64,000 bases of DNA from Streptomyces luteolifulvus (GTDB lineage: Bacteria; Actinomycetota; Actinomycetes; Streptomycetales; Streptomycetaceae): contig NZ_VZRB01000008.1 of NCBI RefSeq assembly GCF_008806595.1, positions 148,826 through 212,825 of the forward strand. The letters are read 5' to 3'. This document shows positions 31,828 to 39,769 of this stretch, in pieces. The position numbers and the translations under genes are program-made. The notes under the pieces were generated by a model that saw nothing but the letters and a program-made list of their open reading frames with translations, was not told the DNA's origin and did no database searches. Position 1 is the first letter of the stretch. Each line of letters starts with the position of its first letter.

Positions 31828-33180
31828 ATGACCGCCAGCCCGCCCCTGAACGGCCACAAGCGGCCGGCCATGCCCGTGCTCGGGGACTGGCAGCCGGTCG
31901 AGCCCGAGCCCGTCGAGGAACAGCGCAGCCCCCAGCCCGAACCGCCAGTCGCCGACGCCGAAGTTGCCCGTGCCAGGGCATGGGCCGAAGCCGAAGAACG
32001 CCGCGTCGCCGCTGAAGCAGCGAAGGAAGAACGCCGCATCAAGGCGGAGGCTGAGGCCGACGCCATCCGAGCGAAGGGCGAGGAGGAAGCACGCCGGCTG
32101 CGGCTCGCCAACGACCGGCAGGAGCGGAAGGCCCGCGAGGACGACGCCGCCAGCGACGCCCGCATCGCCGAGTCCCACCGCAAGCGCGACGAAGCCAACC
32201 GCGCCAGCAAAGAGGCAGCCGAGCAGGCCAAGCGCACCAGCGAGGAGCAGGCCGAGGCTGCGAAGGAAGTCGCGGAAGCCGACGAGAAGTGGCGCAAATA
32301 TGCGATCCGCTTCGCGATCGTCTGCGCCATCGTCGCCCTGCCCGTCCAGATGAACGCGTTCTGGAACCGGGAAGCACCCTGGCTGATCGCCGCCCCGATC
32401 ATGCTGGAAGGTGCCGCATGGGTCGTGCACCGCGGCGCTCGCGCAGCTGTCGCCAATGGCCGGCCGGTCTGGCACTACCGCACCATCGTCTGGCTGTTCG
32501 CCCTGATCGCCGCCGCGATCAACCTGTTCCACGGGATCGCCGAGTTCGACCTCGGAACCGCGATCGGCACCGCGTTCGCCTCGGTCGCCGGCCCCGGCGT
32601 GTGGGATCTTCACGAGCACGGCCGCATCCGCAAGCGCGACGGCGTGAAGACCCGCCGCGAGCGCAAGGCGCAGGAGAAGGCGGCCAAGGTGGAGGCCGCA
32701 CGCAGGGCGTCGGAAGAGAAGCGGCGAGCCGCCGAGAACGAGGCCGCCGAGAAGGCCGCGGCGGAAGCCCGTAAGCGGCTCGCCGAGGACCGCGCCGAGC
32801 AGTTCCCGGACGTCTGGGACGAGGCCGTGAAGATCGCCGCCGCGGTCGGATCGACCACCGACGACGCCGCCGTGTGGGCGCGCGCCTACCGCAACATCAA
32901 GGGCTGCGACCCGGGCGAGTCCATCGAGTCCATCACCGCCCGCCGGGCCGCCGAGAAGCGCGTCGAAGCAGCCCTCACCGGCACACCCGTGAACACCCTC
33001 AGCAAGACCACGAACGCGCAGCGTGCGATCCAAGTGAAGGCGCCCCGGAAGACGTCCTCGTACAAGCCCGTTCCGCCCCGCCGGAAGAAGAACGACACCC
33101 CCAGGTTCCACCCCGCGGCGCGCGCCCTTGCAGCCGACGCCAAGCGCACCGCCAACGCCCGCCAGAAGGACGCGCCATGA
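31828..33180 (+). CDS. SpdB2/DUF2637-type spread membrane protein
   Basis: A 450-residue protein from ATG 31828. An Ala/Glu/Arg-rich coiled coil (about 45-165) precedes four hydrophobic segments (about 170-275), including VCAIVALPVQMNAFW, AAPIMLEGAAWVV, RTIVWLFALIAAAINLFHGI and TAFASVAGPGVWDLHEHG. These match the membrane domain of Streptomyces SpdB2-like proteins. A second charged coil and a basic tail follow. SpdB2 proteins interact with TraB and support spreading of plasmid DNA within recipient mycelium. It overlaps the TraB-like gene by 4 bases. Confidence 0.75.
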   Translation: MTASPPLNGHKRPAMPVLGDWQPVEPEPVEEQRSPQPEPPVADAEVARARAWAEAEERRVAAEAAKEERRIKAEAEADAIRAKGEEEARRLRLANDRQERKAREDDAASDARIAESHRKRDEANRASKEAAEQAKRTSEEQAEAAKEVAEADEKWRKYAIRFAIVCAIVALPVQMNAFWNREAPWLIAAPIMLEGAAWVVHRGARAAVANGRPVWHYRTIVWLFALIAAAINLFHGIAEFDLGTAIGTAFASVAGPGVWDLHEHGRIRKRDGVKTRRERKAQEKAAKVEAARRASEEKRRAAENEAAEKAAAEARKRLAEDRAEQFPDVWDEAVKIAAAVGSTTDDAAVWARAYRNIKGCDPGESIESITARRAAEKRVEAALTGTPVNTLSKTTNAQRAIQVKAPRKTSSYKPVPPRRKKNDTPRFHPAARALAADAKRTANARQKDAP

Positions 33181-35180
33181 GCATCGACCAGCACCCCGAA
33201 CTCCCGCCCGACTGGGATCTCAGCAAGGTGATCGAGGGCAGCCTCGTCGTGCCCGACGACCTGTCCGGCGAGGACATCGCGCCCGGCGTCCTGCTCCCTT
33301 ACGAGCCCTCCTACCCGGTGCTGCGGAAGACCGGCGGCGCGGCCATGGTCGTCGTGTCCAAGACGGCCCGGATGTGCGGGCTCACGGTCCGCTGGTTCGG
33401 TGCCGGGGCGAGCGCGGTGTCGTTCCTCGGCTGGCGGTACGTGCGCGCCCACGACCTTCAGGAAGTCCTCGGCGGCATGTCCAAGTCCGGCGACTGGAAC
33501 AAGGTCGACATCGTGCGCAAACGCCGCTGGAAGTTCCTCGGCTGGGCAGGTGTCGCCACCGCAGGCCTCAACCTCGCCGGCTGGTGGGCGCTCGTGAAGT
33601 TCGGCGGGATGACCGCGCTCGACTGGTCGTGGAAGATCCCGCCCGCCCTCACCGCCGCCGCCGCTGTCGCCGCGGTCACCCTGTACGGCCGCTACCGGGT
33701 CAACCGCCCGGAGCTGGCCCCGCAGCAGATCATCGCCGACCAGGACAACCCCGAGTCCGACGAGCCGTTCCCGCTCGCCCTGGCCACGTCGCCGGGCATG
33801 GTCGAGGACTGCGTCTCGCGCGCTCTCGCCTGGGAAGGCATCGGCACCCGGGCCGTGCGCGCCCTCGGCTTCCGCGGCAAGTTCTGGGAGATCGACGTCA
33901 TCCTCAAGGGATCCACCCCCGGCAAGGTCAACGCGGTCGCCGAGCAGCTGGACGCCCACTTCAACATCAAGCAGGGCGGCACGCTCATCGACCCCGACCC
34001 GGCCGAGTCCGCGCACCTCGTGCTCCGCCTCGTCACCGGCAACCCGTTCGAGGACATGGCCAAGCCCGCAGTGCACGCCCCGAACAGTCTCGACATCACC
34101 GACGCGCACAACTTCGGCCGCTGCATGGACGGCACGCCGCTGAACCTCGTCCTCGAGGGCCTGCGGATCCTCGTCATCGGCGTGTCCGGCGCCGCCAAAA
34201 CCACCGGTGTCCTCCGCGACCTCGCCGAGATCATCACCGCCTGCCACAACGCCATCGCCCTCGACCTCGACCCCGTCAAAGACGGGCTGCGCGAGTTCGA
34301 AGGCGTCATGGCCGCCCCGCCCATCCGCGGCAACAAGGCCTGCGAGGAATGGCTCAGCCACCTGGTGAAGATGGCCAAGGCCCGCAACACCGTCCGCAAC
34401 CGGCTCGACATGGGCGACACCTGGGTCGCCACCCGCAAACACCCGGCGATCTTCGTGTTCGTCGACGAGTTCATCTACCTCAGCCAGACAGCGAAGGAAC
34501 TCTTCATCGAACTCCTGCGCCTGGCCAAGCAGTCCGGCATCTACCCCGTCGCCGCAGGCCAGGACGCCACCAGCGACAGCATGGGCGACGCCATCGCCGA
34601 CACCTTCACCCTGCGCGTCATGCTCGCCTCCCGCTGGGACGACATCCGCGTCGTCTTCGGGCAGGGCTCCGCCGCCAAGGGCTTCCGCCCCGACCGGCTT
34701 GTGCCCGCCCAGAACAAGGACATCAAGAACGATGCGGGCCAGTCCTACATCAAGGGCCCCGGCCTGGACCGGCCGCTGCTGTACGGGTGGAACGAGCACA
34801 GCCGCGACGGCATCAAGCAGGCCGTCGCCGACCGCACCACGGCGGGCCGGCCGTCCTTCGACCGCGACACGTTGCAGGCCGCAGGACTGCTGCACCTGGC
34901 CGACGGGGGAGTCGAGCAGAAGCTGATCCCCGGCGACCGGCAGATCGTCGTCGACGCGATCGAGGTCATGGCCGACCTCAAAGTGGAGCGGATCCGGCCC
35001 GAGCCGCTCGCCGAAGCCCTCACCGACCTGAACCCCGACCTGTACGGCGACCTCACGACCGTCCAGCTGCGGAAGCTGCTGCGGGAGGCCGGGGTTGGCG
35101 CGCCGGTGCCGATCGGGGACATCGACGGGCTGACGAACCCGCGCGGCTACAAGCTCGAAGCCCTGACCGCTTTGACCTAG
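33177..35180 (+). CDS. FtsK/SpoIIIE-type DNA translocase, TraB-like conjugation ATPase
   Basis: A 667-residue protein. Hydrophobic segments lie near 68-88, 122-142 and 155-171. A soluble region precedes the motor domain: Walker A GVSGAAKTT (335-343), Walker B IFVFVDE (425-431), then GQDATSDSMGDAIADTFTLR. The C-terminal ~90 residues form a winged-helix-like domain (TVQLRKLLREAGVGAPVPIG). Streptomyces TraB is a single hexameric translocase that moves double-stranded plasmid DNA between hyphae, binding 8-bp TRS repeats through its C-terminal winged helix. The residue before the Walker A lysine is Ala340 rather than Gly, which is unusual. The symmetric hexamer array follows immediately. Confidence 0.85.
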   Translation: MSIDQHPELPPDWDLSKVIEGSLVVPDDLSGEDIAPGVLLPYEPSYPVLRKTGGAAMVVVSKTARMCGLTVRWFGAGASAVSFLGWRYVRAHDLQEVLGGMSKSGDWNKVDIVRKRRWKFLGWAGVATAGLNLAGWWALVKFGGMTALDWSWKIPPALTAAAAVAAVTLYGRYRVNRPELAPQQIIADQDNPESDEPFPLALATSPGMVEDCVSRALAWEGIGTRAVRALGFRGKFWEIDVILKGSTPGKVNAVAEQLDAHFNIKQGGTLIDPDPAESAHLVLRLVTGNPFEDMAKPAVHAPNSLDITDAHNFGRCMDGTPLNLVLEGLRILVIGVSGAAKTTGVLRDLAEIITACHNAIALDLDPVKDGLREFEGVMAAPPIRGNKACEEWLSHLVKMAKARNTVRNRLDMGDTWVATRKHPAIFVFVDEFIYLSQTAKELFIELLRLAKQSGIYPVAAGQDATSDSMGDAIADTFTLRVMLASRWDDIRVVFGQGSAAKGFRPDRLVPAQNKDIKNDAGQSYIKGPGLDRPLLYGWNEHSRDGIKQAVADRTTAGRPSFDRDTLQAAGLLHLADGGVEQKLIPGDRQIVVDAIEVMADLKVERIRPEPLAEALTDLNPDLYGDLTTVQLRKLLREAGVGAPVPIGDIDGLTNPRGYKLEALTALT

Positions 35181-35189
35181 AACATCCAC

Positions 35190-35341
35190 TGCTCGCGGGG
35201 TGCTCGCCACTGCTCGACCGCAGGTCACAGCCGCTCGACCAGGTGCTCGCCCAACTGCTCGCCGAAAACCCGAGCACCCAGCGAGCAGCACCCCGAGCGG
35301 CTCTGACCAGCAGCGGAGCACCCGCGAGCACCCGCCGAGCA
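35190..35341. repeat. Symmetric TGCTCG array, candidate TraB recognition (clt-like) locus
   Basis: Six TGCTCG-type hexamers point right (starts 35190, 35201, 35211, 35232, 35244, 35256) and six inverted copies follow (35271, 35282, 35294, 35315, 35325, 35336). The copies at 35232 and 35294 read CGCTCG/CGAGCG and that at 35315 reads GGAGCA. Start-to-start steps are 11, 10, 21, 12, 12, then 15, then 11, 12, 21, 10, 11: about one helical turn each and mirror-symmetric. It lies 10 bases behind the traB-like stop, where TRS/clt loci occur in Streptomyces plasmids. Confidence 0.8.
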
Positions 35342-35389
35342 CCACGCAAACCATTACAAAACGATCGACCGCACGAGGAGACCCCGATC

Positions 35390-36298
35390 ATGCCCGCGAA
35401 GCGCAAGCCGGCCCGCCGAACCACCGCTACGCGCCGCGGCAAGCCCGCAGCCCGCAAGCATCCCGCCAGCCGCGTCAAAGTCCCCCGCAAAGGTCCCCTG
35501 CACGCCCAGATCGGGGCGCGCATGGTCCTCTTCGCCGTCTCCAAGCTCGACAACCACGACGACGTCATCCGCTCCCGCAAAGACGCCGCAATCCTGCGCC
35601 TCACCCACGAAGGCTGCCCCACCTGCAAAGGCAACGGGCAGATCTTCACCAAAGGCAAGGACGGATCCTTCACCGGATCGAAGCCCTGCCCCGCAAAGCC
35701 CACCCGGCAGAAGGTGTCCCGTTGGGCGGTGTACAAGGCGTCCCGGTTCGGCGCCGACCAGCGCACCGGCCTCGTCGGCTGGACCTGCCCCTGCGGCAAG
35801 AAAGAGAAGCCCCGCTACCGGGACGCCAAGGAGGCCACCAAGGCGCTGCGTACCCACGAGCGGGCCAAGCACGGCGGCAAGACGGTCGGCGGCACCTGGT
35901 ACGGGCAGGCCACCGAAGCCGCCATCCAAACCGCACCCGAGAAGCCGGCGCCCGCCAAGAAGACCGCGGCCAGGACCCGGACCCCCAAAGCGCACGACCT
36001 CAGCAAGTACGAAGTACGCCGCGAACCCGCCCCATACAACCCAGCTGACCCGGCGATGGAACACCGCCGCAAGCCCGGCAGCAGCAACCCCGATGAAAAG
36101 AACCAGCACTCCGGGCTCACCGACTTCGAGTGGGTCACGCAAGACAAAGAGCGCAACGTCCTGCCCGGCGAATGCCCGCGTTGCAAAGGCACCAGCATGA
36201 TCTTCGCCCTCAATGCCGACGCCAAAGCCGACTACGACCGGCAGATCGTCATCCACTGCCCCAACAAGTCCTGCAGCGGCGGCCGAGTAGCCGCCTGA
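35390..36298 (+). CDS. Basic zinc-knuckle protein of the transfer-like block
   Basis: A 302-residue protein from ATG 35390, GAGGAG upstream. A Lys/Arg-rich N-terminus precedes CPTCKGNGQIF (DnaJ-like CxxCxGxG), a CPCG zinc site with a HERAKHGG motif (C2H2-like, about 143-165), and a terminal CPRCKGTSMIF plus CPNKSC pair. It is likely a nucleic-acid-binding protein. It sits right after the hexamer array, so it could act on it. Confidence 0.65.
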   Translation: MPAKRKPARRTTATRRGKPAARKHPASRVKVPRKGPLHAQIGARMVLFAVSKLDNHDDVIRSRKDAAILRLTHEGCPTCKGNGQIFTKGKDGSFTGSKPCPAKPTRQKVSRWAVYKASRFGADQRTGLVGWTCPCGKKEKPRYRDAKEATKALRTHERAKHGGKTVGGTWYGQATEAAIQTAPEKPAPAKKTAARTRTPKAHDLSKYEVRREPAPYNPADPAMEHRRKPGSSNPDEKNQHSGLTDFEWVTQDKERNVLPGECPRCKGTSMIFALNADAKADYDRQIVIHCPNKSCSGGRVAA

Positions 36299-36321
36299 CC
36301 ACCCCGGAAGGAACCCGACCC

Positions 36322-36804
36322 GTGTACGACCTGCCCGAGCCGCCCGCCGCACCCGCCACCGGGCAGGCCCACATCGACGACAACGCCCGCAAGCTGCTCG
36401 CTGCCGTCGAGGAGGCGATGCAGACACCCGCCTCCTACCGCGACACCACCCCCGTGCCGCGCTACGGCCCCACCCCGCCCGTGCAGCAGCCCGGCATCCC
36501 GGCGATGTCGGAGCGCGCCACCGACGCCAGCGTCATGATGATCGCCGGAGGGTTCCTCAGTCTCTGCCTCGGCGCAGCCGCCTCTGCCGTCCTGTACTTC
36601 TCCGGCACCGCCAACGAGACCGTCGTCATCGCCATCTGCGCCGGACCGCCCGCCACGTTCCTCGCCCTGAAGAGCCTTGTGAAGGGCGTGAAGAAGGCCG
36701 CCATGCCAGAGATCCACAACCACACCTACAACGGCACCGTCCACCAACGCCACACCCACAGCAGCACCCGCGGCGTCTGGGTCAAGACAAACAACCAGCA
36801 GTAG
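36322..36804 (+). CDS. Membrane protein with two spans
   Basis: A 160-residue protein from GTG 36322, GGAAGGAA upstream. Two hydrophobic helices (MMIAGGFLSLCLGAAASAVL and TVVIAICAGPPATFLAL) follow a Pro-rich segment. A His-rich tail (IHNHTYNGTVHQRHTH) follows. The layout recalls small membrane proteins near tra/spd genes. Confidence 0.65.
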   Translation: MYDLPEPPAAPATGQAHIDDNARKLLAAVEEAMQTPASYRDTTPVPRYGPTPPVQQPGIPAMSERATDASVMMIAGGFLSLCLGAAASAVLYFSGTANETVVIAICAGPPATFLALKSLVKGVKKAAMPEIHNHTYNGTVHQRHTHSSTRGVWVKTNNQQ

Positions 36805-36918
36805 CGAGCAGCCTGAGCTGGGGGCCAAGGACTCCCGCCCGGCTCTCCAGCCTATTGGCAGGCCGAGGGACCCGGGCGGACTGCAACGCACCACCCACCA
36901 CCACATAGGAGAGAGAGC

Positions 36919-37398
36919 ATGACATTACAGACCATCGAGCATGTGACGGGCCGATCGCTCGTCGGGCCCGCGTTCTTCGAGCGGCTGTCCCGCCGCGTGG
37001 CCAAAACCAACGGCATGACCCCGGAAACCGCCGACGCGATCACCGACCAGGCTCTCGCGTACCTCGCCACCTCAGCTCAGAAGCCCGACGGTGCGCCGAC
37101 GCTCTACATGAGCGCGGACGTGGACCCGGCATGGCACGAGTTCATGACGTTCACCGCCGCCTACGACCAGTTCTTCCGGCGGCCGGGATGGCACAAGGTC
37201 CACCACGCGCCCTGCGACGGTTGGGGAGGAGCCACCTATCCGGCGCCGCATGTCGCGATCCCGCCGACCGTGGACGCGATCCGCGCCGCCGGGTACCAGG
37301 TCGTCCCGGAACTGTGGACGGCGAAGGTGGACTGCGGTGACACGTGCGGCGACGACGGCAAGCCCGGCGACCCGCTGCCGTGCGGCGACCACGGCTGA
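36919..37398 (+). CDS. DUF1399/GRDP-like protein
   Basis: A 159-residue protein from ATG 36919, GGAGAG upstream. SADVDPAWHEFMTFTAAYDQ and the HHAPCDG motif match the short domain found in glycine-rich-domain proteins (DUF1399), common on Streptomyces plasmids and integrated elements. C-terminal Cys/Asp-rich CGDTCGDDGKPGD may bind metal. Function unknown. Confidence 0.65.
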   Translation: MTLQTIEHVTGRSLVGPAFFERLSRRVAKTNGMTPETADAITDQALAYLATSAQKPDGAPTLYMSADVDPAWHEFMTFTAAYDQFFRRPGWHKVHHAPCDGWGGATYPAPHVAIPPTVDAIRAAGYQVVPELWTAKVDCGDTCGDDGKPGDPLPCGDHG

Positions 37399-37477
37399 CC
37401 AAACCCACCCCAGATAGCCAGTGCGGGCCCGGTAGCGTTACCGGGCCCGCACCACCCAGCGAGAGAGAAACGTACCG

Positions 37478-37930
37478 ATGGCGAAGAACCTGAACGGCCA
37501 CGGCAGGGTCACCATCTTCCCGATGCTCCACGACTGGGAGACCGGATCCCGCTGCGTCCTCGCCTATACGACCGCCGACAACGGGTTGACGGCCGTCCTC
37601 GGCGTCGTCCCGGTCGAGGGCAATGTGCACGAACCTGGCGACCTATTCGCACTCGCCGCTCGGCACGGGTTCATCGGCGAGTGGAAAGGCAGCCACGAAC
37701 AGCGGTGCGGCTGCTGGCTCGCCTGCACCGGTTCCGGGTCCCGGACGGTGCGGAAAGCCCGCACGATCGACACAGAGGTCGGGTGGGCGGTTGACATGGC
37801 GCGGGTCGTCGACCTCGACAGTGCGTACTACGGGCATCTTCGGGTGCACGCCGGCCGGATCACGCTCGACGATCCGGGGCTGATGGAGCAGGCGCGCGCG
37901 CTCATCGCGGACGAGTTGCTGGCCGTCTGA
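37478..37930 (+). CDS. Hypothetical protein
   Basis: A 150-residue protein from ATG 37478, GAGAGA upstream. EQRCGCWLACTGSGSRTVRK and a beta-rich N-terminus. No family recognised. A terminator follows. Confidence 0.55.
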   Translation: MAKNLNGHGRVTIFPMLHDWETGSRCVLAYTTADNGLTAVLGVVPVEGNVHEPGDLFALAARHGFIGEWKGSHEQRCGCWLACTGSGSRTVRKARTIDTEVGWAVDMARVVDLDSAYYGHLRVHAGRITLDDPGLMEQARALIADELLAV

Positions 37931-37952
37931 CCGCTATCCCGACCCGCCCCCG

Positions 37953-37981
37953 CCCCGGCCGACGTCCTCGGTCGGGGTTTT
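37953..37981 (+). terminator. Intrinsic terminator with U-tract
   Basis: CCCCGGCCGA (37953-37962) pairs with TCGGTCGGGG (37968-37977), one G-T-type mismatch, followed directly by TTTT. A strong end for the transfer-like operon. Confidence 0.8.
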
Positions 37982-38080
37982 CGGCTTGGGCACGGCACGC
38001 GCAAGCCACCGGCTGTCAACCGCATGCGGCACCATTAACCCAGCGTCACCAGCAGCCCCGCCCCGCACCGAGGAGCCGCC

Positions 38081-38785
38081 GTGCACGACCAACCCAGCCT
38101 TGACGGATACGAATGGCCCGTCTGCGTGACGCCCCGCTGTAAGCGGCAACTGTGGATCGCCGAAGCAGGACGGTGGGCCTGCCGGCCCTGCGAGGACGCA
38201 ACCGCGACCCGAATCAGCGAACTCCCCGCCCTGTTCCGCCGACTCGACACCACCGCCATGCTCACGCGAGGCGCCCGTAACCCCGGAGCCGGAACCACGG
38301 GCAGCCGCACCCCGCCGATCCCGCCACGCCTGGACGTCCTCAACCTCGTCGGCCCCGGCGGGATAGCAGCCCGGCTGCGAGACATTGAGGATGCGTGGAG
38401 GTCGGCACTCAGCTGGACCATCGCCCCCTGGCGCGGCAACCCGGCTGAAGCGATCCCGCATCACGCCCGATTCCTCACCGACAACCTCCTCTGGGCATGC
38501 TCGTCATACGAGTCCGTCGGCCAGGACATCGCCGACCTGCGCCGCCTCCACGCGCAGTGCAAGGCACTCACCGAACAGAAACCCAAGACCGGACAGGTGA
38601 AGATCGGACTCTGCCCCGTCCAGATCGACGACCAGCCGTGCGGCACGCAACTCACCGCGAGCACCCGAAGCTTCAAAACGACCTGCCCCACATGCGACAC
38701 CAGCTGGGAAGGCGAGCAGCAGTGGCGGGTACTGCGCAGGGCCCAGGAACAAGTCACCGCTGAAACCGCACAGACCGCCGCATAA
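38081..38785 (+). CDS. Zinc-finger hypothetical protein
   Basis: A 234-residue protein from GTG 38081, GAGGAG upstream. N-terminal CVTPRCKRQLW and ACRPCED; C-terminal CPVQIDDQPCGTQ and TTCPTCDTSW, giving two four-Cys zinc sites around a helical middle (LRDIEDAWRSALSW). Proteins of this layout occur beside the packaging genes of Streptomyces phages, so it may mark the start of the virion module. Confidence 0.65.
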   Translation: MHDQPSLDGYEWPVCVTPRCKRQLWIAEAGRWACRPCEDATATRISELPALFRRLDTTAMLTRGARNPGAGTTGSRTPPIPPRLDVLNLVGPGGIAARLRDIEDAWRSALSWTIAPWRGNPAEAIPHHARFLTDNLLWACSSYESVGQDIADLRRLHAQCKALTEQKPKTGQVKIGLCPVQIDDQPCGTQLTASTRSFKTTCPTCDTSWEGEQQWRVLRRAQEQVTAETAQTAA

Positions 38786-38808
38786 ACCGGCAGACACACA
38801 GAAGGCCC

Positions 38809-38837
38809 TTGACGAAACCAGCCACCGACTGTAATCG
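38809..38837 (+). promoter_or_regulatory. Candidate promoter before the late region
   Basis: TTGACG (38809-38814) is 17 bases from TAATCG (38832-38837). A transcript from here would start near 38845 and meet a terminator at 38879. The -10 is imperfect. Confidence 0.4.
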
Positions 38838-38878
38838 TGATGCTTGATCGTGGCACACGAGTCACATCACGACCCTCA

Positions 38879-38909
38879 AGCCCCCGCCGTGAGCAGTCCG
38901 GTGGGGGCT
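38879..38909 (+). terminator. Hairpin terminator upstream of late genes
   Basis: AGCCCCCGCC (38879-38888) pairs with GGTGGGGGCT (38900-38909), one mismatch, followed by TTCGC. It would end a short leader or small RNA begun about 40 bases upstream. Confidence 0.6.
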
Positions 38910-38932
38910 TTCGCACACCTGCGGGAGGTGAC

Positions 38933-39214
38933 GTGGTCGCCTACCCCAACCCCGACGGCCTCGACATCCACATCGCCCAACTCGACGGCAACGACGACCT
39001 CGGCGACCTATGGGAAGCCGCACGCGCCGCCGGAGTGAAGCCCGGCACCATCCGCGTCTGGATGACCCGAGGAAAGATCGAACCCGTCCTCGACGGCGAA
39101 GCAGGCCAGTACTTCCACCTCCCCACCATTCGGCGAGCAGCAGTCGGCGGAGCCAAACACACACCCGCCGACCCAGCCGCCAACAGCCGCGGACCACACG
39201 CCCGCGCCGCCTGA
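38933..39214 (+). CDS. Small HTH protein at the start of the late region
   Basis: A 93-residue protein from GTG 38933, with GGAGG only 4 bases before it. LWEAARAAGVKPGTIRVWMT then QYFHLPTIRRAA reads as a MerR/DNA-binding helix-turn-helix seen in small terminase or late-regulator proteins. Role uncertain. Confidence 0.6.
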   Translation: MVAYPNPDGLDIHIAQLDGNDDLGDLWEAARAAGVKPGTIRVWMTRGKIEPVLDGEAGQYFHLPTIRRAAVGGAKHTPADPAANSRGPHARAA

Positions 39215-39286
39215 CCGTCCCGTCGCCCGAAACGCCCCCGTCACGGACGGCGGGACTTCCAACGCGCAAAATCGGAGGTTGGCCAA

Positions 39287-39733
39287 GTGTCGAATCTAGT
39301 CTTCAACGTTTCACTCGGCCGCATCGCCTATCTGGCCAGCCTCCCCGCCGCGAACGACGGGCTCGTCCTGATCGCCCTGGAAAGCAGCGGCCTGGAGACC
39401 GATGCCGTCCTGCGCGACAAGGACGACTTCGCCGCGGTCGTCTCCGGCACCACCAACGAGCAGACCACCGTAGGCCGCAAGCCGCTCACCGGCGTCACAG
39501 CCACCATTGACGACACCAACGACCGTGTCGCACTCGACGCCGACGACGTCACCTGGACCTCACCCACCGGCAACGCTGTAGGCGCGGTCGTGATCTGCTA
39601 CGACCCGGACACCACCACGGGCACCGACGCCGACCTGATCCCGCTCACCAAGCACGATCTTTCGTGGACCCCGGACGGCAACAACTTCACTTTGACCATC
39701 TCAGACTTCGCGCGGTCCAGCTCCGCCGCATAG
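39287..39733 (+). CDS. Putative virion structural protein
   Basis: A 148-residue beta-rich protein from GTG 39287. VFNVSLGRIAYLASLPAAND and WTSPTGNAVGAVVICYDPDT resemble small structural proteins found just upstream of packaging genes in actinophages. Possibly a decoration or minor tail component. Confidence 0.6.
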   Translation: MSNLVFNVSLGRIAYLASLPAANDGLVLIALESSGLETDAVLRDKDDFAAVVSGTTNEQTTVGRKPLTGVTATIDDTNDRVALDADDVTWTSPTGNAVGAVVICYDPDTTTGTDADLIPLTKHDLSWTPDGNNFTLTISDFARSSSAA

Positions 39734-39769
39734 CACCCGACGGCCCGACGGCGGGAGCAGGAGGTCGCC

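Noticed and set aside
35190-35341. Array considered as CRISPR or as a simple terminator
   Set aside because: Units are 6 bp at 10-12 bp phase with inverted symmetry, with no spacer-length pattern, no cas genes and no U-tract.
33128-36298. A 1056-residue frame overlapping the TraB-like gene
   Set aside because: Arg/Pro-rich shadow of the TraB gene in another frame; only its last 302 residues (from 35390) are a real protein.
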